Assembly: GCA_023374025.1 (NCBI GenBank)
Contig: SIJG01000079.1
Coordinates: forward strand, 434,001-498,000
Direction: 5' to 3'
From: Heterodera schachtii
Lineage: Eukaryota > Nematoda > Chromadorea > Rhabditida > Heteroderidae
DNA: 64,000 nt
The notes under the pieces are model-generated. The model saw only the letters and a program-made list of their open reading frames with translations, was not told the DNA's origin and did not search any database. The translations under genes were made by a program, and so were the position numbers. Shown here one piece after another: positions 1-11,100 of the stretch. Every line of letters starts with the position of its first letter. The first letter of the stretch is position 1.

Positions 1-335
1 AAAAAAAAAGTGATGGCACTTTATGTGAGCTGTGTTTATAAAAAAAGCATTTGATGCTTCTTCAATTTTTTGCACCCTTTTGACTAGGGTTGCTCCCCGT
101 CCCCGAGCTCCCCGGTCCCCGACCCCGATCCCCGACATTTTTGGGCCTATTCCCCGCCCCGACCCCCGACATGTCGATCCCCGAGGTCCCCGGCCCCCGA
201 CTTTTTGCCCCCCGACTCCCCGACATAATTCGGGGAATGAGGGTCTGAGTGAAAAATTAGAGATGAAAATTGGATAAAGGAAAAAATTAAAAAATAAGCA
301 TAAATATATTTTTTAAAAGTTGTACTTGCATTGTG

Positions 336-402
336 CAGATGGCCTAGTGGTTAGTCTCGTTGACTTTCCCTTCTTATTTTCCAAGGTTCAATCCCTCTAC
401 AG
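336..402 (+). other. tRNA-like relic with A-box and B-box-like sequences
   Basis: TGGCCTAGTGGTTAG (342-356) resembles a Pol III A box and GGTTCAATCCC (about 385-395) a B box, about 30 bases apart as in a tRNA. The acceptor arms do not pair, the T stem is poor and no anticodon stem is convincing, so I read it as a tRNA-derived relic carried inside the 85-1321 transposon rather than a working tRNA gene. Confidence 0.4.
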
Positions 403-614
403 AAAAATTTATTATTTTAAATTTTCTTTTTCTATATTCATTGTTTTCCTACCAACAAAATATAATTCCTCATAGTTTTTTTTTTCAATTAACACATATT
501 TTATCATTTTTAAATGAAAATTCGTACAAATTGTTGAACCTGGTAATCCCAACCAGACTCCTTTTTTTGCTGAAAATCTGTTAACAAATGACACTCAAAT
601 TTTCAAAATTTTCT

Positions 615-640
615 CCGGCGGCGCCTATCGGCACCGCCGG
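615..640. repeat. GC palindrome module, copy 1
   Basis: A 26-base imperfect palindrome with core GGCGCCTATCGGCACC and CCGGCGG/CCGCCGG flanks. It is preceded by an AT-rich leader containing GTTAAC and TTTTCAAAATTTTC and followed about 35 bases later by AAGCGCACCGAAAAAAGTG. The same arrangement recurs about ten times in the window (see 26611, 29912, 31130, 52561, 52695, 52798, 56156, 56293, 59822). Confidence 0.85.
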
Positions 641-1489
641 ACCCCTTTCTTCCCCAAAAGATTTCTTGAAAAAGCGCACCGAAAAAAGTGACGTGGACAG
701 CAAATCTGAATTTCTTATAATATTCGATCATTTAGTCCAAAATGATTAATTATTTGAAATAATTGAACAAAGTTTGATTTGAAAATTTTCATTAATTTAA
801 TTAAGCCTTAAGTTTTGAATTTTATAAAATAAAAAATTAATTTTGTATTTTCACTTGAAAAAAAATTAAAATTGAATTTTAAAATTTTTTGAATTTTTAA
901 AATTCCCGGTTGGTCCCTGTTCTCGGTCCCGGTCCCGACTTCTCAGATCCCGGCAAGTCCCGGTCCCGGTTTTGCTCAAAATTCCCGGTCCCGCTTTACA
1001 CTAATTAAAATATAATTGGTTCAAAAAAATCATTCAAAAACAAAAAAATTTTGCGGCACATTTTTTTAAAGAATTTTGGGAACAAGCGGGGCAGAAGGCC
1101 GGCGGTGACGACAGGTGTTGCCGGAAAAAAATGAACATTTACGAGCATTTAAAAAGAAAAAAAAATGATTTTTTGGGTTAAAATAAAATTTGGTCATTCC
1201 CCGATCGGGGTCCCCGATCCCCGACAATTGAGCTCCTCCCCGCCCCGACCCCCGACATGTCGCCCCCCGAGGTCCCCGGCCCCCGACTTTTTGCCCCCCG
1301 AGGGCTCGGGGAGCAACCCTACTTTTGACCTTAAAAATAAAAACTTTAAATGTCAAATTTTTAGCGGAGTAAAAACAGAGAACAAAATTAACAAACGAAT
1401 TATTATTTATTAATAGCCTAATTAATTAAATTTAAATATTTTTATATTTTATGAAAAAAGAATAACAGTTATATTTTTAATAAAAATAA

Positions 1490-1499
1490 TTAATTTCAG
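1490..1499 (+). promoter_or_regulatory. Candidate 3' splice/trans-splice acceptor before tmc ATG
   Basis: TTAATTTCAG lies 30 bases upstream of the ATG at 1530. It matches the nematode 3' splice consensus and has no recognisable upstream coding exon, as expected for a spliced-leader acceptor or for a 5' UTR intron. The role is inferred from position. Confidence 0.5.
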
Positions 1500-1529
1500 A
1501 AAATTCGTAATAAATTAACAAATAAATAA

Positions 1530-2185
1530 ATGAGCCGTCTTCAGCAGCGCTTTCATTCATCGCCCGGAAAACATGAAGGGATTGAGCCGTTGAATTTGTC
1601 GGAATGTTGCAACACAAAGGATTACGCGAACAGTTCCGCTTCAGCTTCGGCACGTTCATTGCCTCGGGCAAAAAGTGCCGTTTTCACCGAAAACGGCGTC
1701 GTTGATGAAAAGCAGCGGGACAAAGAAGGACAACGACAAACATCAGCCTCAACCGATGAAAAGTACAAATTTAATAATAATTTATTGGCGATTTTCAACC
1801 GGCTTAAGACTGGACGGCAACCCGTCTTCTGCTTGCACTGTCCTTTCGGCTGTCGTGCTGCAAAAGAGTGCCGATGTGTGGCCAATTCGGTCCAGTCCGA
1901 GCGTTGGTGGCACTTTGGCGGCGCCATTTGACTCGGCACACTTCAGGCAATTGTGGCATTAATTGCTTCAAAATCTTTTTGCTTTGCTTAATTGTTTCAC
2001 TTTGATGCCCGTTTTTGCCTTTTCAGCAAAGACCTTCACCCGCTGACGGACCGTCGTCGCCGCTCGAGCATAATTCTGAACAAGCGGATGCCAATGCGCA
2101 AGACGGAGTCCGGCGAATTGGGCGATCGGACCGCGTCCAAACTAACGCTGGACGAGGAGCTGTATGACATTCTGCACGCATTTCT
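1530..2185 (+). CDS. tmc-1: tmc exons 1-3: cytosolic N-terminus, isoform A
   Basis: Exons 1530-1762, 1809-1946 and 2027-2185. Exon 1 begins MSRLQQRFHSSPGKHEGIEP and is polar and disordered. The first intron (1763-1808) is only 46 bases. Intron 2 (1947-2026) starts with GC, not GT. Exon 3 reads KDLHPLTDRRRRSS and ends in SKLTLDEELYDILHAFL, a stretch conserved in nematode TMC-1 just before the basic helix region. It ends in phase 2 at donor CT|GTACGT and joins 6600 in frame. Exon 1 boundaries are the least certain part because this end is poorly conserved. Confidence 0.75.
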
Positions 2186-5100
2186 GTACGTTTTTGATTT
2201 GTGACTTAATATTTAAAAAAAAATAATTTTGGGTTACATTTGTGCCTATTTCTAAGATTTGTGCTTATTATTTGGAGGGGTCAAATCTTATAAATTTCAA
2301 AAATGCTTATTTCTATGATAGATGTGCTTATTTTGTGCATATTTCGTTAATTTTTTGATACAAATATTCAAAAGGCAGCGGACCAATCTCTTTAGTTTAG
2401 CTTGTTTAAAAAACTTTAAAAGTGCTCGTTTTTGGGCAAATATATGTGAATAATTTCGTCCAAAAAACACTGAATAATGATTGTTATTGAAAAGATGGAT
2501 TTTTTTAAATTCATTATGTTTTTCGTTTTGTTTATTTAAATTTTTTTTCATATTTTAATTATCTTTTTATTCTTTTTATTTATTTTTTGCTTTATTTTGC
2601 TGCTGTCCTTTTCTCCTTTCCCCAATTTTCTTCGCCTCCTCCAAACTTTGGCTGATCAAATTTCACCGTCCCTTTCCTAATCTCTTCCCCCCCCCCCCTC
2701 CCATTTTCCCTTGGCCATGTGTTTTATGATTTATTAGTTCATGCAAAAAACTAAAAAAGTTAAAATAATATTCTGTGTTGGACGGGCAAATGTGGTCAGC
2801 AACACAGACGAAGTCTTTCTCAATTAATTAAGCCGAATTCAATGAAAAATGATTCATTTTTCACTGAAATTTGAAGTTTTTGAATTTTCATTTATTTTGA
2901 ATATGAAAAAATGTTTAAAAGCGTAGAAATGTTTTATTTAGCTGATATTTTTAATTCATAATATCGAATTATGAATTGGCTAAAGTCTGAACCAATTATT
3001 GAAAATGATGCTGAAGTGCAAACATTTAATATTTTGGAAACGGACCGACGTACGCACCACACTCTTTCTTTTTCTATCTCTCTCTCCTCTTCTCTCTCTC
3101 TTATCTCTCTCTCTCTATCTCTCTCTCTTTCTGTCTCTACAATGCCTTGCAATGCCTTGGCCAAAGGGCGATGGCATTAGCCAATGGCTTTTCGGAGGAC
3201 TGCCCCTCCCCCATCCCCGGCCATTCTCCGTTTTTCTGATCACTGATGGGCTTTTCCAGCCGTCGTCCGTCATCATCCGTCATCTCTCAAAATAATAATA
3301 CTAATGTCCCGTCATCCCATTGATCCCAACTAAATCCCCATTTTTTCATAATTTCTCTATGCCATTTTTCTTTTTCCATTGCGAGGATTAACGCGAATTA
3401 TTCACAATTTTTGCGAGGAGTTCGAGCCAATGTCTCGAACTTTTCGTCTTTCGCCCGCCGCCTTCTTTTTCATTTGATTATTATTCCGGACTCACAGTGA
3501 CAATGAGTCACACTAATCATTAGGGCTGGGCATTTAAGTAATGAAAAATCTCTAAAAAGTTGACTACAAAAAAATCATAAGTAAGGCTTATATTTTTAGG
3601 CTCTAAAATCAAAAATTCTTGTCAATAAAATAAATAAATAAAAGATGAATTTTTGAGAAAATTTTTTATTTATTAGGGATCGTTTTGATTGCATTTTTCT
3701 TAATAATTTTGGGCAAAACGCCAGAATAGGTGAAAATATTTTTTTTAATTCATTTTAGGTTTTAAAAATAAAAACCTAGAAAATAGACTCTAATTACTCG
3801 AAAAATAGCTTAACAAGCCCCCCAAAAAACGTTTTTCGTGCGTTTCAGTCCACTGGGAGTTCAGGAAAAAAAAATAGATAAAAACCTTAAAATATTAGCC
3901 TTACTCAGAAACAATCGCCAAAAAGTCACGAAAATTCAAAAATAGTCGTGAAAAATTAGCCAAAGTTAAAAAAGAATATTCATTTTTCATAATTTTAGTT
4001 GAATATTTTATAAAAACAATTAATTTTGATTACAATTGCAAAAAGATACATTCCCAATTTTAATAGTAAAACATTGTCATAAAAGTGCAAAAGATAACCA
4101 ATCCCAAAAGTAGAAAAAAAATCTAATAAAATGCATGTTAGAAGCTTCAAACCAAGTGTAGAACAAACACTTTTTAAGCCATTTAAAAGCCATTTAAAGT
4201 CAGCAAAAAAAGTCATCTGACTTAACTTTCCAGCTCTATTGGTTGACCATGGTTTCATGAATACGACATCCATATTTATAAATATTGAATTCAAATAAAA
4301 AGTCGAAAATTAACAATAAAATGACCAAATGCCAAATACTCATAGTAAAATAAAATGATTATAACTTCCCAAGAACATTTAAAACAATTGCTTATACATA
4401 TTTACACCTCTTATTGCGTTGCGTTGCCCCTGAACAAATAAATAAATCTCTTAAACATCCCACCCAATTATTAGCTGTCCAATTTTCATCAAAAACAACT
4501 CCGGATAAAATGTTCCACCGTCACAGCATTTTTCGCAATTTCCCCCGCCGTAAATCGCTCGACGCTAAATCTCGGGAAAGCGCTTCGTCGAGAGGCGCAA
4601 ACGATCTTCTCGCTTATTTGAGTCGGTAAGAAGCGAATGAATGAATGGCACAGGCACCTCACAAGAACATATTTCAAAATTTTCGTTCATATTTCGTGCA
4701 TATTTGCCTTTATTTTTTCAAAATTATCTTATTTCTAACGACTAATTAGCGTATTTTTGTCGGAAAATTTTTTCTTAAATAATTTTTCAAAAAATTTAAA
4801 AATGGAATAAATTAATTTCCCGAAATATCTTAACCCAAACATAGTTTTTCGATTTTTCTATTTTAAACGACTTTGATATTAAAATTTTTTTTCTAAAATT
4901 TGAGGAAATTTTGCGAATTTTCGGGTTAAAATTTTTTTTGTTCGATAAATTTCGTTTAATTTCTCAACCTCAAACATTATTCATATATTCTTTTTAATTT
5001 TTTGGCCTTCCCCAAAGTGTCGTCTTTTTCTTCCAATATTTTCTTTTCTTCCCCCTCCCTTCCATTTGCTTGTTAATCCGGGAAGAGTCATCAATTTTAC

Positions 5101-8100
5101 GCGTTATAAATGTGTGCTGTCGGAGGAAAATTTGTTTTGCCCCGGCGGAGGGAATTTCAATTTGCAGGCGCAGGTTTTAAGTCTGAAGGAAAAAGGCATT
5201 TTGCCAACATCATTTTTGTCATTCATAAAATTTTAATTAATTTTTAATCTTATTTTTTCGTCCGTTTTTATTTATTTTTCTGTTTTTTATTTTATTTCTC
5301 TGCCATTTCTTTTTTTGGTTTTCCCCCAAATTTCTTTTGTCTCATAATCAATGCACCGTCGTCCCAATTATCCATCATCCTTTTTTAACAATTAAGCCCC
5401 TAATAGCCGCTAAAACTGCTGCACCAAAGAGTGACCATTCATTGCTCGGCCTCCGTCACTTTCCGCTAAACATTTGCCCTCCCCGGGGCACTCACTTTGG
5501 CCGCTGATCCCTCCCCCCGGGGCAATTCATTTCTTCAAAGTGATGCCTCAGGGGATTTTTGGGCCACGGACATTCCCCGGCGGATGAATGAATTTTTCAC
5601 CTGTCAGCTCAATTAGAGTGGGCCAGCCGTCGTCACTGTTTGCTGCCATCCGGCCAAGCATTCATTCACTCATTCAATTCATTGTGTGCCTGCTTAGTTT
5701 GACTTGGCCACAATGGCCGGCGGCAGTCTTTTCTAATTGATCAGTCACTCGCTTTGTGCTGATCAGTCATTGCTTCCCAAATTGATCAATTCGCCATTGA
5801 ACAACAAATAACATCTTATCCCTTTACATAGACTAAATGCCGACGGCAAATTCTTATTTTAAGTTTTTAAATTTAAAATTTTTATTTCCTTAATTTTTTA
5901 GAATTTTAAAAGAGCATTTTGCATTATTCCGTTTTTCAGTCTTTGGCAATTCGTCCGTTTTTGTCTTCTTTTTTTTCAATTTTGGGAAATTTTCCACCTT
6001 TGGCATTCCGTAAATTGTTTGGCATTTTGCTTTTGCAAATGTCCTCTTCGGTCGCTTCGACCCCCGCTTCACCCATTTCTCTTACGGCCGCCCCGCGGCG
6101 CGCCTCAGTTTTTGCCGACCTTTTGACGGTATTCCGGCGCAAGAGTACCGCCACAACTGCGCTTAGCACACGGCGCCGTTCCATTTACCATGCGCCGGTG
6201 CCGTCGTCGTACACGGCACGGAACCGACGCAGCGGAGTGGCAAAAAAGGCGGAAGAGATGGAACTGTTCACGGACAGAGACAGTCTCCAGTAAAAAAGCG
6301 GAAAATTATATTGGGAAAAATATAAAAGGATTTAGGAAAAGTGATATTTACAAATTGAATTTAGTTTTTTTAATGTTTATTAAAAAACAAGATTAAGTAA
6401 AAAAAGAAAAAAAAATTAAATTAATACAATAAATTATAATTAATTTACTAAATAAAATATTAAATAAAACTACGCATTCATTGGCATGCGGTAAATAATA
6501 AATGTCGTGAAATCGGCTAATTGACCAAACGATCTCCAATCATAATTAAGCTACACAATGACATCCAAAAAAATTTCCATTTAATTGTCACTTTTTCAGT
6601 GAGGTCGATCGCGGGGAAAAGGACGAGGAGGAGGAGACGGCCGGCAAACCGTTGACACGGCAGCATTTGTTGAACAAAATTCGCGAAAAGAAGGAAGTGA
6701 TCAACAAACTTCGCTGCCAGGCATGGAACATGAACAGAAAGAGACGGACACTGAGGTGGGGGATACGGTAGCAAAGAGATGGGGAGGCATACTGTAGAAG
6801 GGGAGGAAAAGAAAAGCGGTGTACTGTAGACCAAATGCAATTTAATAGGTGCCAAAAATGGAAGAAATATTTGCAATTTTTGGTCATTTGTAATAAATCC
6901 AATAATTTTTAAATTTTGTTAAATTATTTCCAAGTCAATGAAATTTAAAAAATTCAGACTTGCCCAGAAGTACTTGGAGCAGAACGAGTCCAAAGTGTCC
7001 AAAACGCATTTGTACAAGGAGGAGTTGGTGAAACGGTGGCGCTGGTTCCTCCGCTGGTTGAGCAACATTGGCATTTATTTTGTGGGATTGTGCCACTTTT
7101 GCTGTGTTTTGTGATTTATTTTCCTTTTAGGTCCCTTGGGAGTCGCGGATAAAACGAATTGAAAGTGAAAATTTCATTTAAAATTTGAGAATTTAAATTT
7201 AAATCCGAAGGCCAATTTGGCTCTGTTGTGTCCAGTTACTTCACATTCCTTCGCTGGGTGATTTTCATCAATTTTATTATCACTGTAAGTTCTTCCCCTT
7301 TTTTCATAATATCCTTTTGATTATTATTGTATTAATTGATTAATTATTTCTTACATTCGCAATTTTTACTGAGCAAATTTATATAATTATTATTTATTTA
7401 ATTATTTTTCAGATCTTTTTATTCATTTAATAAATTAATTCATTCATTATTATTTTATTAATTTATTTCTTTTTAAATAATAATTTCAAATTTCACAGGC
7501 CATTATCATTGCTTTTGTCGTTGTGCCTGAATGTGCGGCGGATGCGACAGCCGATGCCGGACGACAGAATCGGACGGCAAGTCGAAAACGCATTCCGCCC
7601 GAGGAACAGTCGCACGTGGACGAGTGGGCGGTGGTTTGGCATTTCGATGTCAGTTGGCACAATGCCAAATTCGGAAGGGGCCGAAATTATTGACAATTTG
7701 ACAGTAATTAACAGTAATGATCCATTGACAGAAGGCCAATTAATGATTCGGAAATATAAATCAATTCCAAAGTTTTTTTTAACTTGTCATTTTCGGTTCC
7801 CCTCTTTAGCAATTAAATCAATTTGGTTTTTCATTTTTTCGTCATCGGAATCATTATCTGTATTTTTTAAAACGGGATTCATTTTAAATTTTGCCATTGT
7901 CACTCAAATTACTTTATCTGTTAGGGCTATTTGCGCGTCTCGCCTCTCTTCTACGGTTTCTACTCAAATGACCCATATATTTCGGAGGCGTTCAAATATC
8001 CGCTTCCTCTCGCCTATTTTCTCGCCGCCATTTCAGTCTTCTGTTTCAGTCTGTTCATCATTTTGCGCAGGTCCTCAAAAACAGTCCCTAAATCATTTTT

Positions 8101-11100
8101 TTAAATTTAATTATTTAATTTTTAGAATTTCTTTGAATGCCCGCCTCAGCAAATTGTCGGGCAGTAAAGCGGAACAGTACGTGTTCAACTGGAAACTGTT
8201 CACCGGCTGGGATTACTCAATTGGAAATGGGGAGACGGCCACGAACACGGCGATGGCAGCAGTGATCAAACTCAGGGTGGGCCACGGGAAAGAACTGATC
8301 GAAATGGGCACACATTATAAAGTGTATGTAATTAGGAGGCCATTAACGAGTGCCAAATCCACGCCCAGCGGCGATGCAAACCATCACTTTGGGCGATCAG
8401 ATTGGTAAATTGAATTTTGAAAACATATGTACAAAAACAAACAAACAAATAAACAACAGCTTCGTTTCTGTTAAGGCAACTAATACCGTAATAATAGCGA
8501 TGATTCTTCTGTCCATTTACTGTATACACACCGCCGTCCAATCGTCAGAAACTGTGGAAAAATCATCGGGCAGTATTTTTACAAAGAATCAGGTCAAATC
8601 ATTTTCATTAATTTTTTTAAAATAAATTTAATCAATTATTTTATTTATTTATTTTTAATTTTTTAGGTCCCCCTTTTGCTGTCCACAATTACACATATTT
8701 TTCCGATGATTTTTGACCTTATCGGACGCATTGAAAAGTTTGAATTTATTTTTAAACAATATTTTCCACCTTTTTAGGCATCATGCAAAACTTTCGCTGC
8801 GACTTCACTTAATTAGGTCAATTAAAAAAGGCCATTTTATAAATTTAAAAAATTCATTTTAGGATCTCATCTCTCTATGTCATTAATTATGTAAGAGGAA
8901 TTATTATTGGGATAAAATAATATTTATTTTATTTTATTTTTATTCAAATGTTTTTATAAAATGAAAATTTGGGCTTATTGTATTTTAATGTTTTTAAAAA
9001 TAAATTTAATTGGATTTTAGTATTAATTAATATTTCACTTTCCGTTGGTCAGGCAACTCTGATTTATTCTCTGTTCGAAAAATTGGACAATATCCGCGAC
9101 ATTTCGCGCACAATGGACGACGTGCCAACAGCGATGCCAACGACGGGCCCAACCCCCGCGGCGGTGTCTTTGATGATGTTCGTCGATGGGGGAGGCGACG
9201 ACGGCACAGGCCGCGCGCGACAATGGCAAAAATGGCGGAGAGAACGCAAACAATCGCAAAGAGTGGGGGACGCTAAAAAATAAGAGTGTATTTTAAAAGC
9301 AATTAGGAAAGCAACATCGACTAATTAAATGCCATTAAGAAACCAACACCGAATAAGCAGCAACAGCCGAAGCCCTTTCTAAGCCGCAACTTCTCAACGC
9401 CACGCCAATTGCAACGGTTTTTTGCAACGGCCAAAACGCCAACAGCGACAAATAGCACTGAAGGCATTTGGCAAGAACAACAACGGCACCGGAAGAATGC
9501 TGATGGAGCTGGTGAAGACGAACAGAGGGACGAAAATGGCCAAGTGACAGTTGGGGGTAAGTGAAGAGCATTTGCCAACTGATTCTTGGAGCTTGGAATT
9601 TTGAAATAATCGGATTGACCCTTTTTAGGCTCATCCTTCACCGTCCATGTTCAATTCGGCCCCGTGGGCGTGAATAACCCAACGGCATTGGTGCGCAACA
9701 CAACAACGCCCTCCGTGCCGTTAGACTCTTCACAGACCCCGCCTTCCACCGTACCAAAGCCTCGCCGTCCACCGTATGAAACGCGTCGCATTGGCCCGAC
9801 TCCGTTGCCAACTTTTGTGCCGCCTTCACGTCCCCCAACATCGCGACAACCGACATTCACCGGACTGGTCAGTCCATGAAAAAACAGCTAATTAATTTTG
9901 CCAAAAGAGAAACACAAATTAAAACCCTATAAATTTATTCCAAAATTAAGAAAATATTTTGTTAGATCTTTTTCTATTTAAAATGTATGCATATTAGTAA
10001 ATTATTACAATAAACATCATAAGTTGCAGAACTATGGCCCGGATTGGGCTGAAATCGAGCGCGAGCGAGAGAGGGCGCGGGCACGGAAATTGCCTCCAAA
10101 CATTACAGTAAGGAAGGGAATATGGTTGAATTTGGGTGCAATTCCACTTACTGTAATGCCGCTCATTTTCACATTAAGTAATTAATTGCCCAATTTACAA
10201 CTCATTTTCAGGTGGAAAGAGTGGCGGATGGGCTGCCGATGAGTTGGCCGACTCAAACGACCACAGTTTCGGTAGCCAACAATTAATTAAGCATTTCAAA
10301 TGTTTAGCAGAATTTAAAGCCATTGTAAAATTGCAGGACGGTTCCACCAGAACATTCCGTCCGCCCTTAACACATCGGCCAAAAGCGGCACATCCAATGC
10401 CAACGACGCCGAGGCCATGTGAGTAATTTGTTAATGGTTTCGGCACTTTTTTGTCCGCTGTTTTCATTTTATTTATAATAAACACAGAAAACATTAAGAT
10501 TTTTCGCAGACAACAGAACGGCCAACAACATGGAGCAGTACATCGACAGAAACGTCCGCCGATCGCTTCGCCAAAATTTCTTCCACGAATGTGCCAAAGG
10601 GCATAACTTCAAAGTCGGCAAAGGAATTGGATGAAAATGGGGAGGAAGAAGAAACACTGTACGATGACAGCATTTGCTGGGAGACGATGATAGGACAGGA
10701 GATTGTCAAGCTGGTCACCATGGTGAGGGACCATCGGCGGAACATTCGCCATTTTAATATTTAATTTATTATTTTGGGAAATGTTGACCATTAATTAATT
10801 ATTTTAATTGCAAATCCCATTTAATTGTGTTTGTTGTTGTTGTTCAGGATCTGTACATTACGATCATCTCCATTTTCCTCATTGATTTTGTGCGTGGGTT
10901 GTGGATCCGGTACTGCTCCACCTGGTGGTGCTGGGACATTGAGACGACATTTGTAAGACTAATTGAGTGGGCGGGGAGTGAAAAATGTTAATCATTTTTT
11001 AATTAGCCCGAATATGGCGAATTCAAAGTGGCAGAAAATGTTCTGCACATATGCAACAACCAAGGTGGTAAAAGGGGGGAAATGATCAGTTTTTAACCCC

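Larger units (their letters stand above)
85..1321. mobile_element. Non-autonomous hAT-like transposon with CCCCGA-rich ends
   Basis: The element begins TAGGGTTGCTCCCCG (85-99) and ends with its exact reverse complement (1307-1321). It is flanked by the perfect 8-bp direct repeat CTTTTGAC (77-84 and 1322-1329). An 8-bp target duplication is typical of the hAT superfamily; that assignment is inference because no transposase is present. Just inside each end lies a tract rich in CCCCGA (about 90-240 and 1200-1315), and these two tracts share a roughly 65-base stretch in the same orientation (about 150-213 and 1236-1302). The middle holds a GC palindrome (615-640), a decayed inverted copy of it (about 1078-1125) and a CCCGGT-rich stretch (905-995). 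Open frames here are low-complexity translations, not genes. Confidence 0.85.

Noticed and set aside
342..402. Functional tRNA gene
   Set aside because: A- and B-box-like sequence is present but acceptor and anticodon stems do not form, and it lies inside a transposon.
2934..3295. Open frames over the CT tract on both strands
   Set aside because: They translate the microsatellite as Ser-Leu or Arg-Glu repeats and lie within a tmc intron.
8277..8408. Reading straight through from tmc exon 10 (frame continuing to 8408)
   Set aside because: Splicing 8276 to 8336 restores a sequence resembling TMC-1 (LREAIN...WAIRL, then ATNTVIIAM); the read-through does not.
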